A stretch of 64,000 bases of DNA from Pyrus communis. Lineage: Eukaryota; Streptophyta; Magnoliopsida; Rosales; Rosaceae. Shown here one piece after another: positions 46,797 to 58,041 of this stretch (positions within the stretch are counted from its first letter, which is position 1; each line of letters starts with the position of its first letter). Location of the stretch: NCBI RefSeq assembly GCF_963583255.1, contig NC_084813.1:20258502-20322501 (forward strand), in the 5' to 3' direction. The position numbers and the translations under genes are program-made. The notes under the pieces are model-generated. The model was not told where the DNA came from. It saw only the letters and a list, made by a program, of their open reading frames with translations, and searched no databases.

Positions 46797-46812
46797 AGTA
46801 TAATATATATAG
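46797..46812 (-). promoter_or_regulatory. Possible TATA region of the Csl gene
   Basis: On the minus strand TATATATATTATAC lies about 60-70 bp upstream of the Csl start codon. The distance is short but acceptable for a plant leader. A long AT/GT microsatellite follows further upstream, so the TATA-like bases could also be part of the repeat-prone region. Confidence 0.35.
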
Positions 46813-46859
46813 ATGGCCGGCGTCAGCATCAATCATTGTAGAAATTTAATGTCGATGTC

Positions 46860-46881
46860 CATATATATATATATATATATA

Positions 46882-46917
<36 letters not shown>

Positions 46918-46942
46918 GATGTGCGTGTGTGTGTGTGTATTA
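46860..46942. repeat. (AT)n(GT)n compound microsatellite
   Basis: About ten AT units followed by GTGTGCGTGTG...-type repeats with a GGATGTGC interruption, roughly 120-200 bp upstream of the Csl start codon. Likely length-variable and able to form Z-DNA or cruciforms. Confidence 0.9.
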
Positions 46943-47090
46943 TATAGTCTACCTCTCTATATCTCTTTAGGCAGACTTTCGGTGAAGTGATAGTTCGAAT
47001 CTTATCTGAACTACGAGAAATCATGACGATCATAAGAGTTATTCTTTAAACGGGATGGAAAGGTTGGTGAAAGCTAACTTCATACCCTTA

Positions 47091-48647
47091 GGCCATCTCC
47101 AACCGAATAATCTAGAGAGCCAGAGGGTCAAAAATAGCTCGAAAATCGTCTCCAACCGAGAGCCAAGCCAAATAGTTTATGAGCCCTACTAGACAAAAAA
47201 GGGCCAAAAGGCCAACCAGCCAGCCGGCCGGCCCCGGGCCGATCCATAATTTGAATTCCAACGGTAAGGCGTAAGCTAACTGTTATTTTTTATTTTTATT
47301 TTTTACAATTTTTTTTTAAATTTTAAAATTCTATTTTTTTTTTCTATAACTTCCTAAGCCATTAAACAAAATTAAATTAAATTAAGTAAAATGAAACAAC
47401 ATTAAATTAAATTAAGTAAAATGAAACAACATTAAATTAAATTAAGTAAAATGAAACAACATTAAACAATATTAAAAACATTAAATAACATTAAACAACA
47501 TTTAAATTATACAACATAAAAATAAAAATAAAACATTTAACAACATTTTTTAAAACATTTAACAACATAAAACTTAAACGTCTATTGCATGCTTCTTTTG
47601 GCCCAAAGATGTGCAACAAGATCCTGTTGTAGGTGTTTGTTTGTGGCATGGGAACATATCATCCCTATAGCGCCTCACGTACTCATTGAAAGAGATACAA
47701 CCAGTTCTTGGATTCAAAGGCAAATTAGGACCATCATATATTTTTGCATGAGCCCTTAGTAACCTATTTGGATCCTCTTGGTCGTCATCAGACTCTCCAT
47801 CAATATACCCATCTCGCTCATCCTCCACAATCATGTTGTGTAATATGATGCAAGACATCATGATGGAGTCCAAATTTTCTCGACTCCACCCTCTTGCCGG
47901 TTCCTTGATGATCTTCCACCGTGCTTGTAGAATACCGGAAGTTCTCTCAACATCTTTCCAGTATGCCTCTTGTTGTAAGGTAAACCACTTTTCAGCATCA
48001 TTCGCAGGGTTTGGAATTGCTTGGACAAGTGTCACCCCGCTTTGGGTAAATGCCATCTACCATGTAATACTCCATATTGTACTGACGTCCGTTGATGTAG
48101 TAGTCAAGTTGAGGTGATTTATCGTCCGTCAGGTTATTGAAGAGGGGTGAACGCCCAAGAACTGTAATGTCATTTTGGGATCCAGAGACTCCAAAGAAAG
48201 CGTGCCAGATCCATGTGTCATACGAGGCAACCGCCTCTAACACAACAGTTGGCTTTCTCAACCTTTCACTAACGCCTCATTGCCATCCGATGGGACAGTT
48301 CTTCGAATTCCAATGCATGCAGTCTAATGACCCTATCATGCCCGGAAACCCACGGTATTTATAGTCCAATATCCACCCTATTTATAGCAAAAAAAAAAAA
48401 AAAAATCAAATCCAACGGCTAGCTAACGTCAGCTAGCTGTTGGATTTGAATTTTTTTATATTTGGCCCTATGGCCCCTTGGCCTTGGGTTAGAGATGTTT
48501 TTTTGTGACAGGGCTATGTTTGGCCCTTTGCCCCTCGGTTGGAGAACGTAAGAAATATGACCATGCACTGTTCATTAAAATATTAATTTCTTGGAGGGCC
48601 AGAGGGCTAAAACGAGCCCTCTGACCTGCCTTCGGTTGGAGATGTCC
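47091..48647 (-). mobile_element. PIF/Harbinger transposon, 1,557 bp, internally deleted
   Basis: The ends are inverted copies (GGCCATCTCCAACCGAA left; TTCGGTTGGAGATGTCC right) and are flanked by the 3-bp duplication TTA (47088-47090, 48648-48650), as expected for PIF/Harbinger. Only part of the transposase gene is present and the Myb-like second gene is absent. A 31-bp tandem repeat (ACAACATTAAATTAAATTAA, GTAAAATGA) occurs three times at about 47396-47460. Confidence 0.88.
47574..48365 (-). pseudogene. Harbinger-type (HARBI1-like) DDE transposase, broken
   Basis: From right to left on the minus strand: [14 protein letters not shown] with the first catalytic Asp, then after an in-frame stop RKPTVVLEAVASYDTWIWHA and GSQNDITVL, then MVDGIYPK with the second Asp, then a frameshift near 48050 and continuation as EAYWKDVERTSGILQARWKI and SCIILHNMIVEDE with the catalytic Glu. 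The C-terminal basic tail follows. The N-terminal third is missing and there are at least one stop and one frameshift, so it is inactive. Confidence 0.85.
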
Positions 48648-48650
48648 TTA

Positions 48651-50206
48651 ATTGCCATAAGATTTTATTGTTTTGGCTTAAAAATTGTCTACATTAAAGA
48701 GGTAGAGAAGTGGGCTTAGCATCGGTTTAGACCCAAAATTACACCATCGGCCCGTGCAATCAAGGCTGTTGAGTAAGCATGATTCTAGACCGTCAGATAA
48801 GAAAGCTAAGATAATTTTGTTCTGAGATAATGTTATGGTTTTTAATCACAATAATTATCTTTTGATAAATCATCTTGATTTTCTTGTACAAAATAAATGG
48901 GATACAAATCATAGCCCCAACTCAGAAGCAAGCAGAACGGTCCAAATTACTTTGGATTTGTTAGTAGTGCACTATGTGAAGAGCAGCTTGGATTGGGACT
49001 CTTAGCACTGATGTGGTCATGATGGCTAAGCAAATAGTTACGTGACGCGGTAGAAGGTTATCATGCATGCATAGATAGATCATGAAAAAGCCTAGATAGG
49101 CTTGGCTTTTGGTGATGATGTGATAAGCCTAGGTTTTATTATTCTGAAAAGTCACGGATAGTCATGAAGGACAAATGGCACATACTCCTATCTTGTCATG
49201 AGGTATGTTAGATGATTTTTGATAAAAAAAAATGGTCTCTTAAGTGATCAGGTTATGTTGCAAATAAAATGCAATTTATTATGCATGCATGGTTGCACCT
49301 AGACCAACATAGTGGAGAAAGAAAAGTTTCAGTTAGAATAGGATGCATTTAGTTGGTCAGGTTACGCATGTGGAAAGATATATTTATCTTTTCAAGGAGA
49401 ATCAGGAGATAGCCTTTATCATATCTTGGAGATATTGGACAGCTATGGTGATTGTACACAAGTTCACAGTCAACGTAGCAAGTGATGTTCTACAAAGTTC
49501 GAGTGGCAATTGGACTCTACAAAGCTATCAGGTCATGCCAAGCAAAAGACAACCACTATAAATACAGAGTCGCATGCATCATTAAAGCCCCTCCAATTCA
49601 ATAGACAAACTGCCATGCGCAAACTCTTGCTCTACGCGAAACCTCTCAACAACCTTGAGATTTTTATTTTCATTTTCCGCCAACACATCTTCAGTTTGGA
49701 TAAACAACACTGTGAAGGCAACCGACGACATCTTCAGTTTAGATAAACAGCATTGGAGCCGTAGAATCAGCCGATCAATAAGCACCTTCAGTTTGGATAA
49801 ACATCACTGCTTCTCGGCCAACTGATTACCTATCCAAGTCTCGGTCGACAAGGATTTTCGAGTCCTTATTGGTAGAGGTCATCTCATCAGGCTTCTTGGC
49901 GAAGTGAGGTGTTACCAGGTTACAACATTCGACACATTGAAAGCCGAATTTGATATTGAACTTCTCAAAACTAGCAACCTTGTCTTCAGGTTCTAGAACC
50001 CGAAGGCCAAGACGTGTTCCTTCCTTGGTCGTAGTAGCAAGATCAAGAAGTCAGCAGAGCGCCTAACGCCACATCAACATATTTTACTCCCTAGTCAAAC
50101 TCAGCCGGCGAGTTGGCATGCCCCACACACAACTGAAGGACGTAGTTAGCTTATTAATTACTCGGCCTGTGTGTCACGTAGACTTGGTAGTTTTTATGGT
50201 CAATAG
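48651..50206. other. No supported gene
   Basis: A short phrase, ACATCTTCAGTTTGGATAAAC, occurs three times at about 49685-49805 with small changes. The frames at 49343-49785 show no known family. Nothing else stands out. Confidence 0.35.
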
Positions 50207-50313
50207 CATCACAATGGGCTAGCAATAATGTGGTTCAAATTCGCCTTTGGCGAGAATTGAACTAAAACTTCTCACTTATAAGTGAAAAGAAATATCACTA
50301 GACCGTAGTACTA
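50207..50313 (-). repeat. Au-like SINE (copy 2)
   Basis: On the minus strand: TACGGTCTAGTGATATTTCT (A box), CACTTATAAGTGAGAAG, TTCAATTCTCGCC (B box), then AAAGGCGAATTTGAACCACA and TTATTGCTAGCCCATTGTGA. This is the layout of the plant Au SINE family. It is better preserved than the copy at 13321-13420. Confidence 0.75.
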
Positions 50314-50498
50314 AGTTGCAAAAATTACCAAATTAAAGTTAGAAATTATTCGCCTTCTAATTAAATTTGTTCATCATACCCTTAATTGTCATAAGAGTTT
50401 ACCGTTTTGTCTTGAAAATTGCCTGATTAGACTATGCAAATTAAAATTAGTAGTTATTCGTCTTCTAAAAGTCTCTTCTTTTTTTTTTTTTTTTCTTT

Positions 50499-50848
50499 GT
50501 TCCGCCTTTTAAGTTTGTTTACATGTACACTCTCTGATTGAATTGTTCATGTGCAGTACAGACTGTACAGTACATCCACACATGGTTGCGTCCCCATTCT
50601 TATTGGTACTTTTCAAGTTTAAATTGTCTACGTATGCTTGAAACAGATATTGGTTTAGTCCAAATACATTGTTCGTTCCGCCTTTTAAGTTTGTTTACAT
50701 GTACACTCTCTGATTGAATTGTTCATGTGCAGTACAGACTGTACAGTACATCCACACATGGTTGCGTCCCCATTCTTATTGGTACTTTTCAAGTTTAAAT
50801 TGTACGTATGCTTGAAACAGATATTGGTTTAGTCCAAATACATTGTTC
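50499..50848. repeat. Tandem duplication of a 176-bp unit
   Basis: 50499-50674 and 50675-50848 are nearly identical; the second lacks two bases (GTCTACG versus GTACG). The unit carries a short palindrome (GTACAGACTGTACAGTAC). The near identity points to a recent event. Confidence 0.92.
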
Positions 50849-50904
50849 ATCTGATATGACATCGTGAAAATTTTTCATGAAGAAAATCACAGTGATTTAA
50901 TTAA

Positions 50905-51284
50905 GGTTTTTTAGTTAAAATGGTCTCTGAGATTTGCATAATATATAACTTTGGTCCCTCATATTGGAAATTAATAGAAGTGGTCCCTAAGATTGTCCAT
51001 CATTCATTATTTGGATCCTACCATTAAAAAACTCTGTCAAATGGTTCCTGAGCTTTTTAACGAAATGACCAAAATGATGGATGATGGACAATCTCAGGGA
51101 CCGAAGTTATGTGTTATGCAAATCTCAATGACTATTTTGGCTAAAAATACCCCCAACTTAACAGATTTTTTTTAACAAAATGACCAATGAATGGATGATA
51201 GACAATCTCAGAGACCACTTCTATTGAATTTCAATCTCAATGACCAAAATTATGTATTATGCAAACCATTTTGACTAAAAAGCC
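50905..51284. mobile_element. MULE-type MITE with 9-bp TSD
   Basis: 380 bp bounded by GGTTTTTTAGTTAAAATGGT and, from the other strand, GGCTTTTTAGTCAAAATGGT, and flanked by TTTAATTAA on both sides (50896-50904 and 51285-51293). A 9-bp duplication is typical of Mutator-like elements. Internal GGTCCCTNAGATT motifs occur in both orientations, so transcripts would fold on themselves. Confidence 0.82.
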
Positions 51285-51293
51285 TTTAATTAA

Positions 51294-52369
51294 TTAAGTG
51301 GCAAGATGTTGTAGCATATTTTATGGTCGAGCCTTGCAGCGTATTATATAATTAAACAGAATTTAAAGTAATTATCTGCATATAAAGGATAAATTAAGAG
51401 GGTGAGAGATCTGTTACACTTTATGGTGAGATCATAATAAGCATGCTTTCATTCTCGGGGTTAGTAGAGAAGCCCACCCCAAACAGGTGCGTAGCAAACA
51501 AGAAGTATTTGTAAAATTTGATTAGCGCAAAAAAAAAAGGTATGATTAGATTTGCTTTTATAAAAAGGGCAGTGTAAACTATAGGTTAGAGTAGTCTGTA
51601 TAATTACCACGAGATATGAATGATTGGTCGATTGGGTATGATCAATGATCATAAACAACTGGTAATGCCATATATTTGATTACTTGATAACCAATCCATT
51701 ATTAAAGTAAACATAACATAAATTCTTACCGGTTTTGTTGGTATTCAAAGTTTACTAACTCAATACCAAAATATATGAGTGATAAGTTTACTAACTCTAT
51801 CACACTTCTCACTTTCACTCTCAATAAAATTGGACAAAAGAAAAAAAAAAATAGGAAGAGCAAGCTTCAGTGATAACACTTTGATTCCTTGTGGATGGAA
51901 TGAATATCAAACATACATAAATATCTCTTTTATAGAGATTTTATAAAGACTTTCTAATGCTATCCATACAAAAGTCATATTCAACAACTATTCTTTAAAA
52001 CAAACAAAGACTAACACATACCTAACAAAATAAAAGTGTTCAAAGTCTTTACATCCTTTCACACTCACTTTGTAGTAACTTTAGACTTTTCACACACACA
52101 CACATTGCAGCAACTTTACTGGTTGCAATCATCGGAAACCTCCATTTTGGCAGGTTCAGCTGCATGAGAGAAAAGCAGCTGGCAGCACACAAGCATTGAC
52201 ATCAAGCAGCACACAAACATTGACATCAAGCAGCTCACAAACATTGACATCATGTTTTTATTTGAACTTCTAACAGGTTTATCATCTGCCTCAATAGGCC
52301 TATCTTTTTTGTTCAATAAGCTAGCTCTTACTCCAAGGAAGATAAAAATATAGCAAAAGCCAAGCTTAT
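51294..52369. other. No supported gene; small repeats
   Basis: A 27-bp unit (CAGCACACAAACATTGACATCA) is repeated three times at about 52170-52250. The rest is AT-rich, with a possible LTR remnant at 51740-52110 for which no partner was found. Confidence 0.4.
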
Positions 52370-53960
52370 CTAGCTCTTAGAGGATAAGGGAATACAATAT
52401 GAAAAGCAAGGCCAAGATAGCTGACTTGAATATAGTGGACAATTCCATATTTTCACTTCCCAAACAGTCCTTTGACAAATGGCCAAAAGCATTCACCACC
52501 AAAACACTGCACATTATTTCCCCAAGTCCTGTGCCTTGTGAACCATAGCCAGTGGTTGCATCCCAAACAAGCTCATAGCCAGCGCTGTCAATTGCAGAAA
52601 CAATAGGGCTGTGGCTGGCGCAAACATTGGAGATTCATCAAATGTGAACCTACGAGCATTCGCTTCATCGTAGTCACAAGAATGGGCAGGCTGGTCTTTC
52701 TGTGTGACTTCATATGTGACCAGGGATATTCCTAAAAGCTTGAAAAGAAAAGTTACGAGTCCAAGTAACAAAGAAGTTGCTGAAGATATTTTTCCTGTGA
52801 AACCCATTCTCAGAAATTTGCAGTGATTGATTGGCCTGAGCGAAGGTAGAAACACAGCAGCAAACATTATGAGAACTGGCTCTTCCACCTGCATATTGGA
52901 CATTCAAATTTATGCTTGCTTAATAATTAATCATCCAAAACACACCTTGGAGAATTGAAAATTTATGTTTAATACGTTACTGGTTTTGGTCGTTTTAACC
53001 TAACTGGATGTTATAAGTGCATTAAGGGATCGAAACCCTACCACGCGAACGCCTATTAGACAAATACGACCAAGACTGTATCCGAATCAAAATTCAAAAG
53101 AAGCCATTTTGAGAGAACATAATAACCTAAATTTTAGACTAGAAATGTCTCTAATCCTAAAATAAACCACGTTTTGTGGCTACTCCTCCTAATTAATTAA
53201 TAGTACCTTTGGCAAGAAACCTGAGTTGATAATGATGCAATAAGCTGGGAGAAGAGCATAGCATTGGTGGAAATTGGGTAGTTCATATGATCGGAAACGG
53301 ATGTTGCTTAGACCATTGATCACAATATGATGTGAAAGATATGAACAGAAAGTGAGTATGGAATTGAATGAATATGACAGAAAGGGATTTGACAAATATA
53401 TAGAGACGGATATAACCTTTCTGGAGGAGTTGTATTCTTCACCGGAAGTTATAATTAACTTTTTTTATGTTGAAATACAACTGTATATATTCTTTTAGAG
53501 TTAATTAATTAATTAAATAAATAATTATATTATTTCCTTTATTAATTAATTAACTTATTTCACTACAATCATAAATATATTAGTACATCAATGTTATAGT
53601 ATACCTTAACACATGATTACACATATTGTGAAAACTATGTTATCATAATCATATTCCAACAAGCATAGCCCCAGGAATGCAGTGTAGGGCCCATATTAGC
53701 AGCCATGTGTAGGCCGAGCACTGCCTGAACTGGAGTTTAGCATTAAGGGTGGCAATTATGGGAGTATATTTGCTGAACAAAATTTCAGGGAGGCCTGTGA
53801 CCCATCTTTTCCTTTGGGTCAACAAAACAAGTGAACTTGAGAGTGCATTGCGCACAAATCCTGGTGGCTCTGGCATGTATAAGATTGAATTCGATCCCGT
53901 CGCATGAAATCTTCAGCCCGGTTAGGCATCTTCTGTTAACGATCCATAAAACCAAACTAC
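52370..53960 (-). pseudogene. Second Csl copy, truncated and interrupted by a solo LTR
   Basis: The minus strand contains only the last two exons. The first (about 53670-53960) starts VVWFYGSLTED, has a stop and frameshift, and then reads LYMPEPPGFVRN, LTQRKRWVTGLPEILFSK (QxxRW intact) and SAYTWLLIWALHCIP; after the solo LTR it continues as [19 protein letters not shown] (53205-53260). The last exon (about 52380-52888) reads EEPVLIMFAAVFLPSL to LGMQPLA and then loses frame near the GTGLGE position. Exons coding for the first 440 residues of the intact paralogue are absent upstream. Confidence 0.92.
53265..53661 (-). mobile_element. Solo LTR (Copia-style ends) in a Csl exon
   Basis: 397 bp that on the minus strand start TGTTGGAATATG and end CCACCA, flanked by the five-base duplication AGCAT (53260-53264 and 53662-53666). 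It sits inside the membrane-region exon of the second Csl copy, cutting the reading frame. No internal retrotransposon sequence remains, so the two LTRs of the original insert recombined. Confidence 0.88.
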
Positions 53961-54640
53961 CTCCAGGGATAAGTAAGCCTAAATGAATTAGTTGATACAT
54001 TTGAATAACTCTGATTAGCATGTTTTTTTTAGAGATGATCTTCTAATGAAGACTAAGAAATTGAATGGTTCTTATTACAAACTTTCTTTTACGTCTACAT
54101 TTTTTGCAAGTGGTGAAATGAGCTCATTCTCTCAAGAGGAAATGCAAGTATTATACAAATAAAATTAAAAAATTTATCACATTAAATTTGAACAAATATT
54201 AATCATCATAGCTCAAAACTATTGAAACATTGCAAGAGGGGCCAGGTTTATCCTTGTCCTCATGTGACGAGGTTCTCTTTTGCAACATTTCATCACGTGG
54301 CTATCTTTTTATGGATGGATGATTCACTTGTTTAACACATTACAAATATTGATTTGTTCAATGACGCCATTAAAATTATGAAATGGTTGCAAGAGAATCT
54401 CTTCCTCGTGTGGCTCTGCACTAGTCCCAGTGATAATCACTTGGGAATACTTAATTATATAGCACACTAGAAGCATGTGATCAGTGTGATATCATATATC
54501 TTCTAAAGGATGTTTTACCAAGTTGAAAATATATCATGCACTTTACAAAAATAGATACCAAAGCCTAGAATATTTTGGTCTTCGATGGTGAACGCTAGGG
54601 TAGTACTACCACCATATTAATTTTTGTGAGCAGTCTAGCA
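53961..54640. other. No supported gene
   Basis: AT-rich spacer between the second and third Csl copies. No Csl exon matching residues 1-440 could be found here. Nothing else is recognisable. Confidence 0.4.
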
Positions 54641-54651
54641 ACAATTTCCGG

Positions 54652-55360
54652 CTATGCGCATTTTGCGATTGATGAGCTGTGAGACCCATTTGCATTAATG
54701 GTTGACGCTGTAAGTGAGCTTAGGAGCATCACTCTAATTTCTACATAAGGTGTAGAACAGTAGCGTGAAACCAACAGACTTAGATACGGTGGATAGGGGA
54801 ACCAAAAAAAAAAAAAAAAATTGGTGGATAGGGGAATTCCATACTTCCTAGTACCAAACAACCCTTTCAGAAATGGCCTAAGGCGTAGCACCAACCACTT
54901 ACCACTTATAACCTCTAATTGGCCTAACACTCTAACTCGTTTTGAGCTGGTCGCCGCATGCTCAACAAAGCAGTAGCAAGCACGGTTAACTGCACAACCA
55001 AAATAGTTATGGGAGGCATGAAAATGGGAGACTTGTCAAATGCGAATCTGCCAGCTTCAGTGTCTTCAGAGCCTTCATCACTTGAACTAGACTGATCTGT
55101 TGTAACTTAGACTGTCTCAGTTATACCTAAGAGTTTAAGTATGACACCAATAAATCCAAATAACCAAGCACTCATTGTAGTTATCCTTCCCGTTCTTTGG
55201 TTATTCCACCATGCTTGAATCAATAGACTGGTTCAAAGATGCTCCGGTAAAGTGTAAATATGGTAAAGGACAAAGAGAGCAATTGGTATATAGTAGGTTG
55301 GTTCATGGCCTGGATCTAAAGCAGTTAAAAAGTGTAGAAACTCTTGAACAACGATGACAC
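54652..55360 (-). pseudogene. Third Csl copy: last exon, broken
   Basis: On the minus strand the exon reads PIALFVLYHIYTLPEHL-stop, then LLIQAWWNNQRTGRITTMSA, WLFGFIGVILKLLGITETV-stop, DEGSEDTEAGRFAFDKSPIF and VQLTVLATALLSMRRPAQNE; after a further frame loss come KGLF and KYGIP-like residues near 54850, with a poly-A insertion at about 54805. The matching upstream exon is at 63392-63749, so the intron between them now contains the 7.8-kb Gypsy element. Confidence 0.85.
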
Positions 55361-55518
55361 TGACATCATCAAATTCGTTCACCAAATAATGTAGCAATAT
55401 ATATAGATTTTCTTGATGTATAAACAAATGAAGCATTGCCACCATTTTAGCGAAAGCAATAACGACCCGATGAGTAAATACTTAACTTGCATGAAGCGTA
55501 AAATATTCAAAGGATGTG

Positions 55519-55527
55519 GTGCGCGCG

Positions 55528-55584
<57 letters not shown>

Positions 55585-55585
55585 T
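55519..55585. repeat. (GC)n(AC)n(AT)n compound microsatellite
   Basis: Alternating purine/pyrimidine tract of about 65 bp (GCGCGC, then ACACAC, then ATATAT) that ends exactly where the Gypsy element is inserted; the last TATTC is its target duplication. Such tracts can adopt Z-DNA. Confidence 0.95.
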
Positions 55586-55586
55586 C

Positions 55587-55792
55587 TGATAGGTTCCTTA
55601 CTCCACGTCTTCGTGATTGCACCAAGAGAATTGACTAACAGAATTCCACTACTATTTCCATAACTGCCCAACTATCAATTACAATGCTCTTCTTATAGTA
55701 ACTATCCTCCAATATTCTCTAACAACCTCTAACTAACTCACATCCACCCTACACTTGTCACAATCTCATGATGCTATTATAGTATCCTATCA
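55587..55792 (-). repeat. Gypsy LTR (3' LTR in element sense)
   Basis: 206 bp with TG...CA ends in the form TGATAGG/CCTATCA. Partner of 63177-63382. Confidence 0.93.
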
Positions 55793-55891
55793 ATACCAAC
55801 CCCCCTGGAAACATAAGTGGCACTGAACAACAATAGAAATACAACATCAATTGTAAAGTAATGACAGAAAAAACAGTGAGCTAATTAACCA

Positions 55892-56741
55892 TCACATGTG
55901 CACCACTTCTGGAAACTTGATATTCAATTCCTGATAATGTTCCCAAGTGGTGTCTTCTTTCAACTGGTTCTGCCATTGCACTAGCACCTCAGTTACCGCA
56001 GTGTTGTTCTTCTTGATCATTCTGCGATCCAAAATGGCCAATGGTGCATCCTGAAGTATTCCTGCATCTGTGATGATATGCAAATTCACAGTAGCTTGAA
56101 CATGTGCTCCCAACTGCTTCTTTAAGCAAGATACATGAAAGACTGGATGTAGCTTACAAGGCTCAGGTAACTGCAACTTGTAAGCTACAGATCCCACCTT
56201 ATCTAGAACTTGAAATGGTCCATAAAATATTGGTTGGAGTTTGCGGAATGGATGAGAGGCTAATGATGCATGCTGGTATGGTACTAACCTCAAGTAAATC
56301 CAAATCACCAACATTGAAAACTCACTCAGACCTGTGTTTATCCGCTTGTACCTTCATTCTTCCTTGAGCAAGTGCGAGATTGCTTTTCAGTAATGTCAAC
56401 ATTCTATCCCTATCTTTCAAAGACTGATCCACTGAATCTACCTTAGTAATACCAACCTCATAAGCTTGAATTGTTGGTGGCACTTGACCATACACAATCT
56501 CATAAGGTGTCATCTTTGTAGCTGAGTGGAAACTGGTATTATAAGACCATTCAGCCCAAGGGAGCCATAAAGCTCATTTCTTTGGTTGCGAGCAACAGAA
56601 ACATCTCAAATATGTCTCAAGGCAGCGATTAACCACTTATGTTTGGCCATCAGATTGAGGATGATAACCCAAGCTATAACAAAGAGATGAGCCTTGCAAA
56701 TGAAAGAATTCCTTCCAAAACTTGCTTAAGAAGACTGGATC
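55892..56741 (-). pseudogene. Gypsy integrase C-terminal part and chromodomain
   Basis: The minus strand resumes the integrase after the nested insertion: DPVFLSKFWKEFFHLQGSSL, LGYHPQSDGQ, then MTPYEIVYGQVPPTI, a DRDRMLTLLKSNL stretch and RKLQPIFYGPFQVLDKVGSV, YKLQLP, HPVFHVSCLKK. A chromodomain-like end follows: PLAILDRRMI, TEVLVQWQNQLKEDTTWEHY. The chromodomain targets chromovirus integration to marked chromatin. Several stops and shifts are present. Confidence 0.88.
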
Positions 56742-57997
56742 TATCACGCCCCGATCTTGAGATACACCCGAAATCGATGTTCAATGGAGGGACAGTAGCA
56801 GTACAATATAGAATACATAGAGTCACTAAGACTTATACATATAATATACATCAGAGTTTCAGCGGAATAACTTGCAACAAAGGGTGGCAATACCTACTCT
56901 CAAGTACACTGCCTTCACAACTACACCACCTGAAATCTTATCCTCTAACCGCTACCAATTACTCTGCAAAATAACCCTATGCCGTGGGAATGGCGCACTG
57001 GGCAAAGCAAAACCCAAATAAGCTGTGAAGCTCATGTGAGTGACAATAATAAAACATATGTGAAAATAAATAGCATTAAATGATTAAATGTCAAAGTAGC
57101 ATTACGTCCACACAGGACATTTCTTCTGTATACCGTATCCACCCTCAATATTATTCTGTCATTCTCTTCAGATTGTGACTCCGACTCGCCTTTCATCATT
57201 TTCGAGTAATCATAAGGGTCCAATTGCCACATATTTCATAATATGACCACCCTACGCTTCATTATTACGTATAGGAATGGTTATTCAATTGTGAATCTTA
57301 CCACACGTTTATCGAGATAACATTCAGTCATCACACAACCTGAAGTTGTGTAGGAATGACACACCACCAATAATACAATCACGTGTAGGAATGAGATTGG
57401 TATATTTTTCCTCATTGCATCTCTTCATTACGAGTAAGAATGAGTCACATCCGAAACCATTCTCTTTTTAGGCAACACCATCATGCAAACTATTTCATAC
57501 AATCGTCACTTTCTAGATTGAGCCACACAGGCCTTCAATCTCATATTTCATATATGTAATGGATACTAGTCTAGGGCTATAGATAGACATAATTCGATCA
57601 AAGCCTACAATAGGCAACCGATCAGGATATGGTCCCCCATTGCGGATTAACCAAGCAGACCCACTCCTGAGAACATTATGTAGATAGTGACCCCCCCCAT
57701 AGCAAATTAACCAAGCAGAGTCACTCATACGAATACTATACATAGTGATCACCCATTGCGGATTAACCAAGCATAATCACCCCTAAATATGTATGTATGG
57801 CCATACCTAAGTAATAAGGATCACCCATCGCGGATTAACCAAGCACGATCCCACCGCCCATTGCGGATTAACCAAGTAGGACCATCCATATACCACTGCT
57901 ACATGGTGTAGATTCCGATTTTATCCCACATTACCCCATGTACTGGGTTAGCAATCCTCTACTAGCCCTCACATATCACAATCATTTCAAGCATAGC

Positions 57998-58041
<44 letters not shown>

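Noticed and set aside
53255..53669. An 8-bp duplication (AGCATAGC) suggesting a hAT insertion in the second Csl copy
   Set aside because: The TG...CA ends with TGTTGG/CCACCA and an exact 5-bp AGCAT duplication fit a solo LTR better; the extra bases match by the local sequence.
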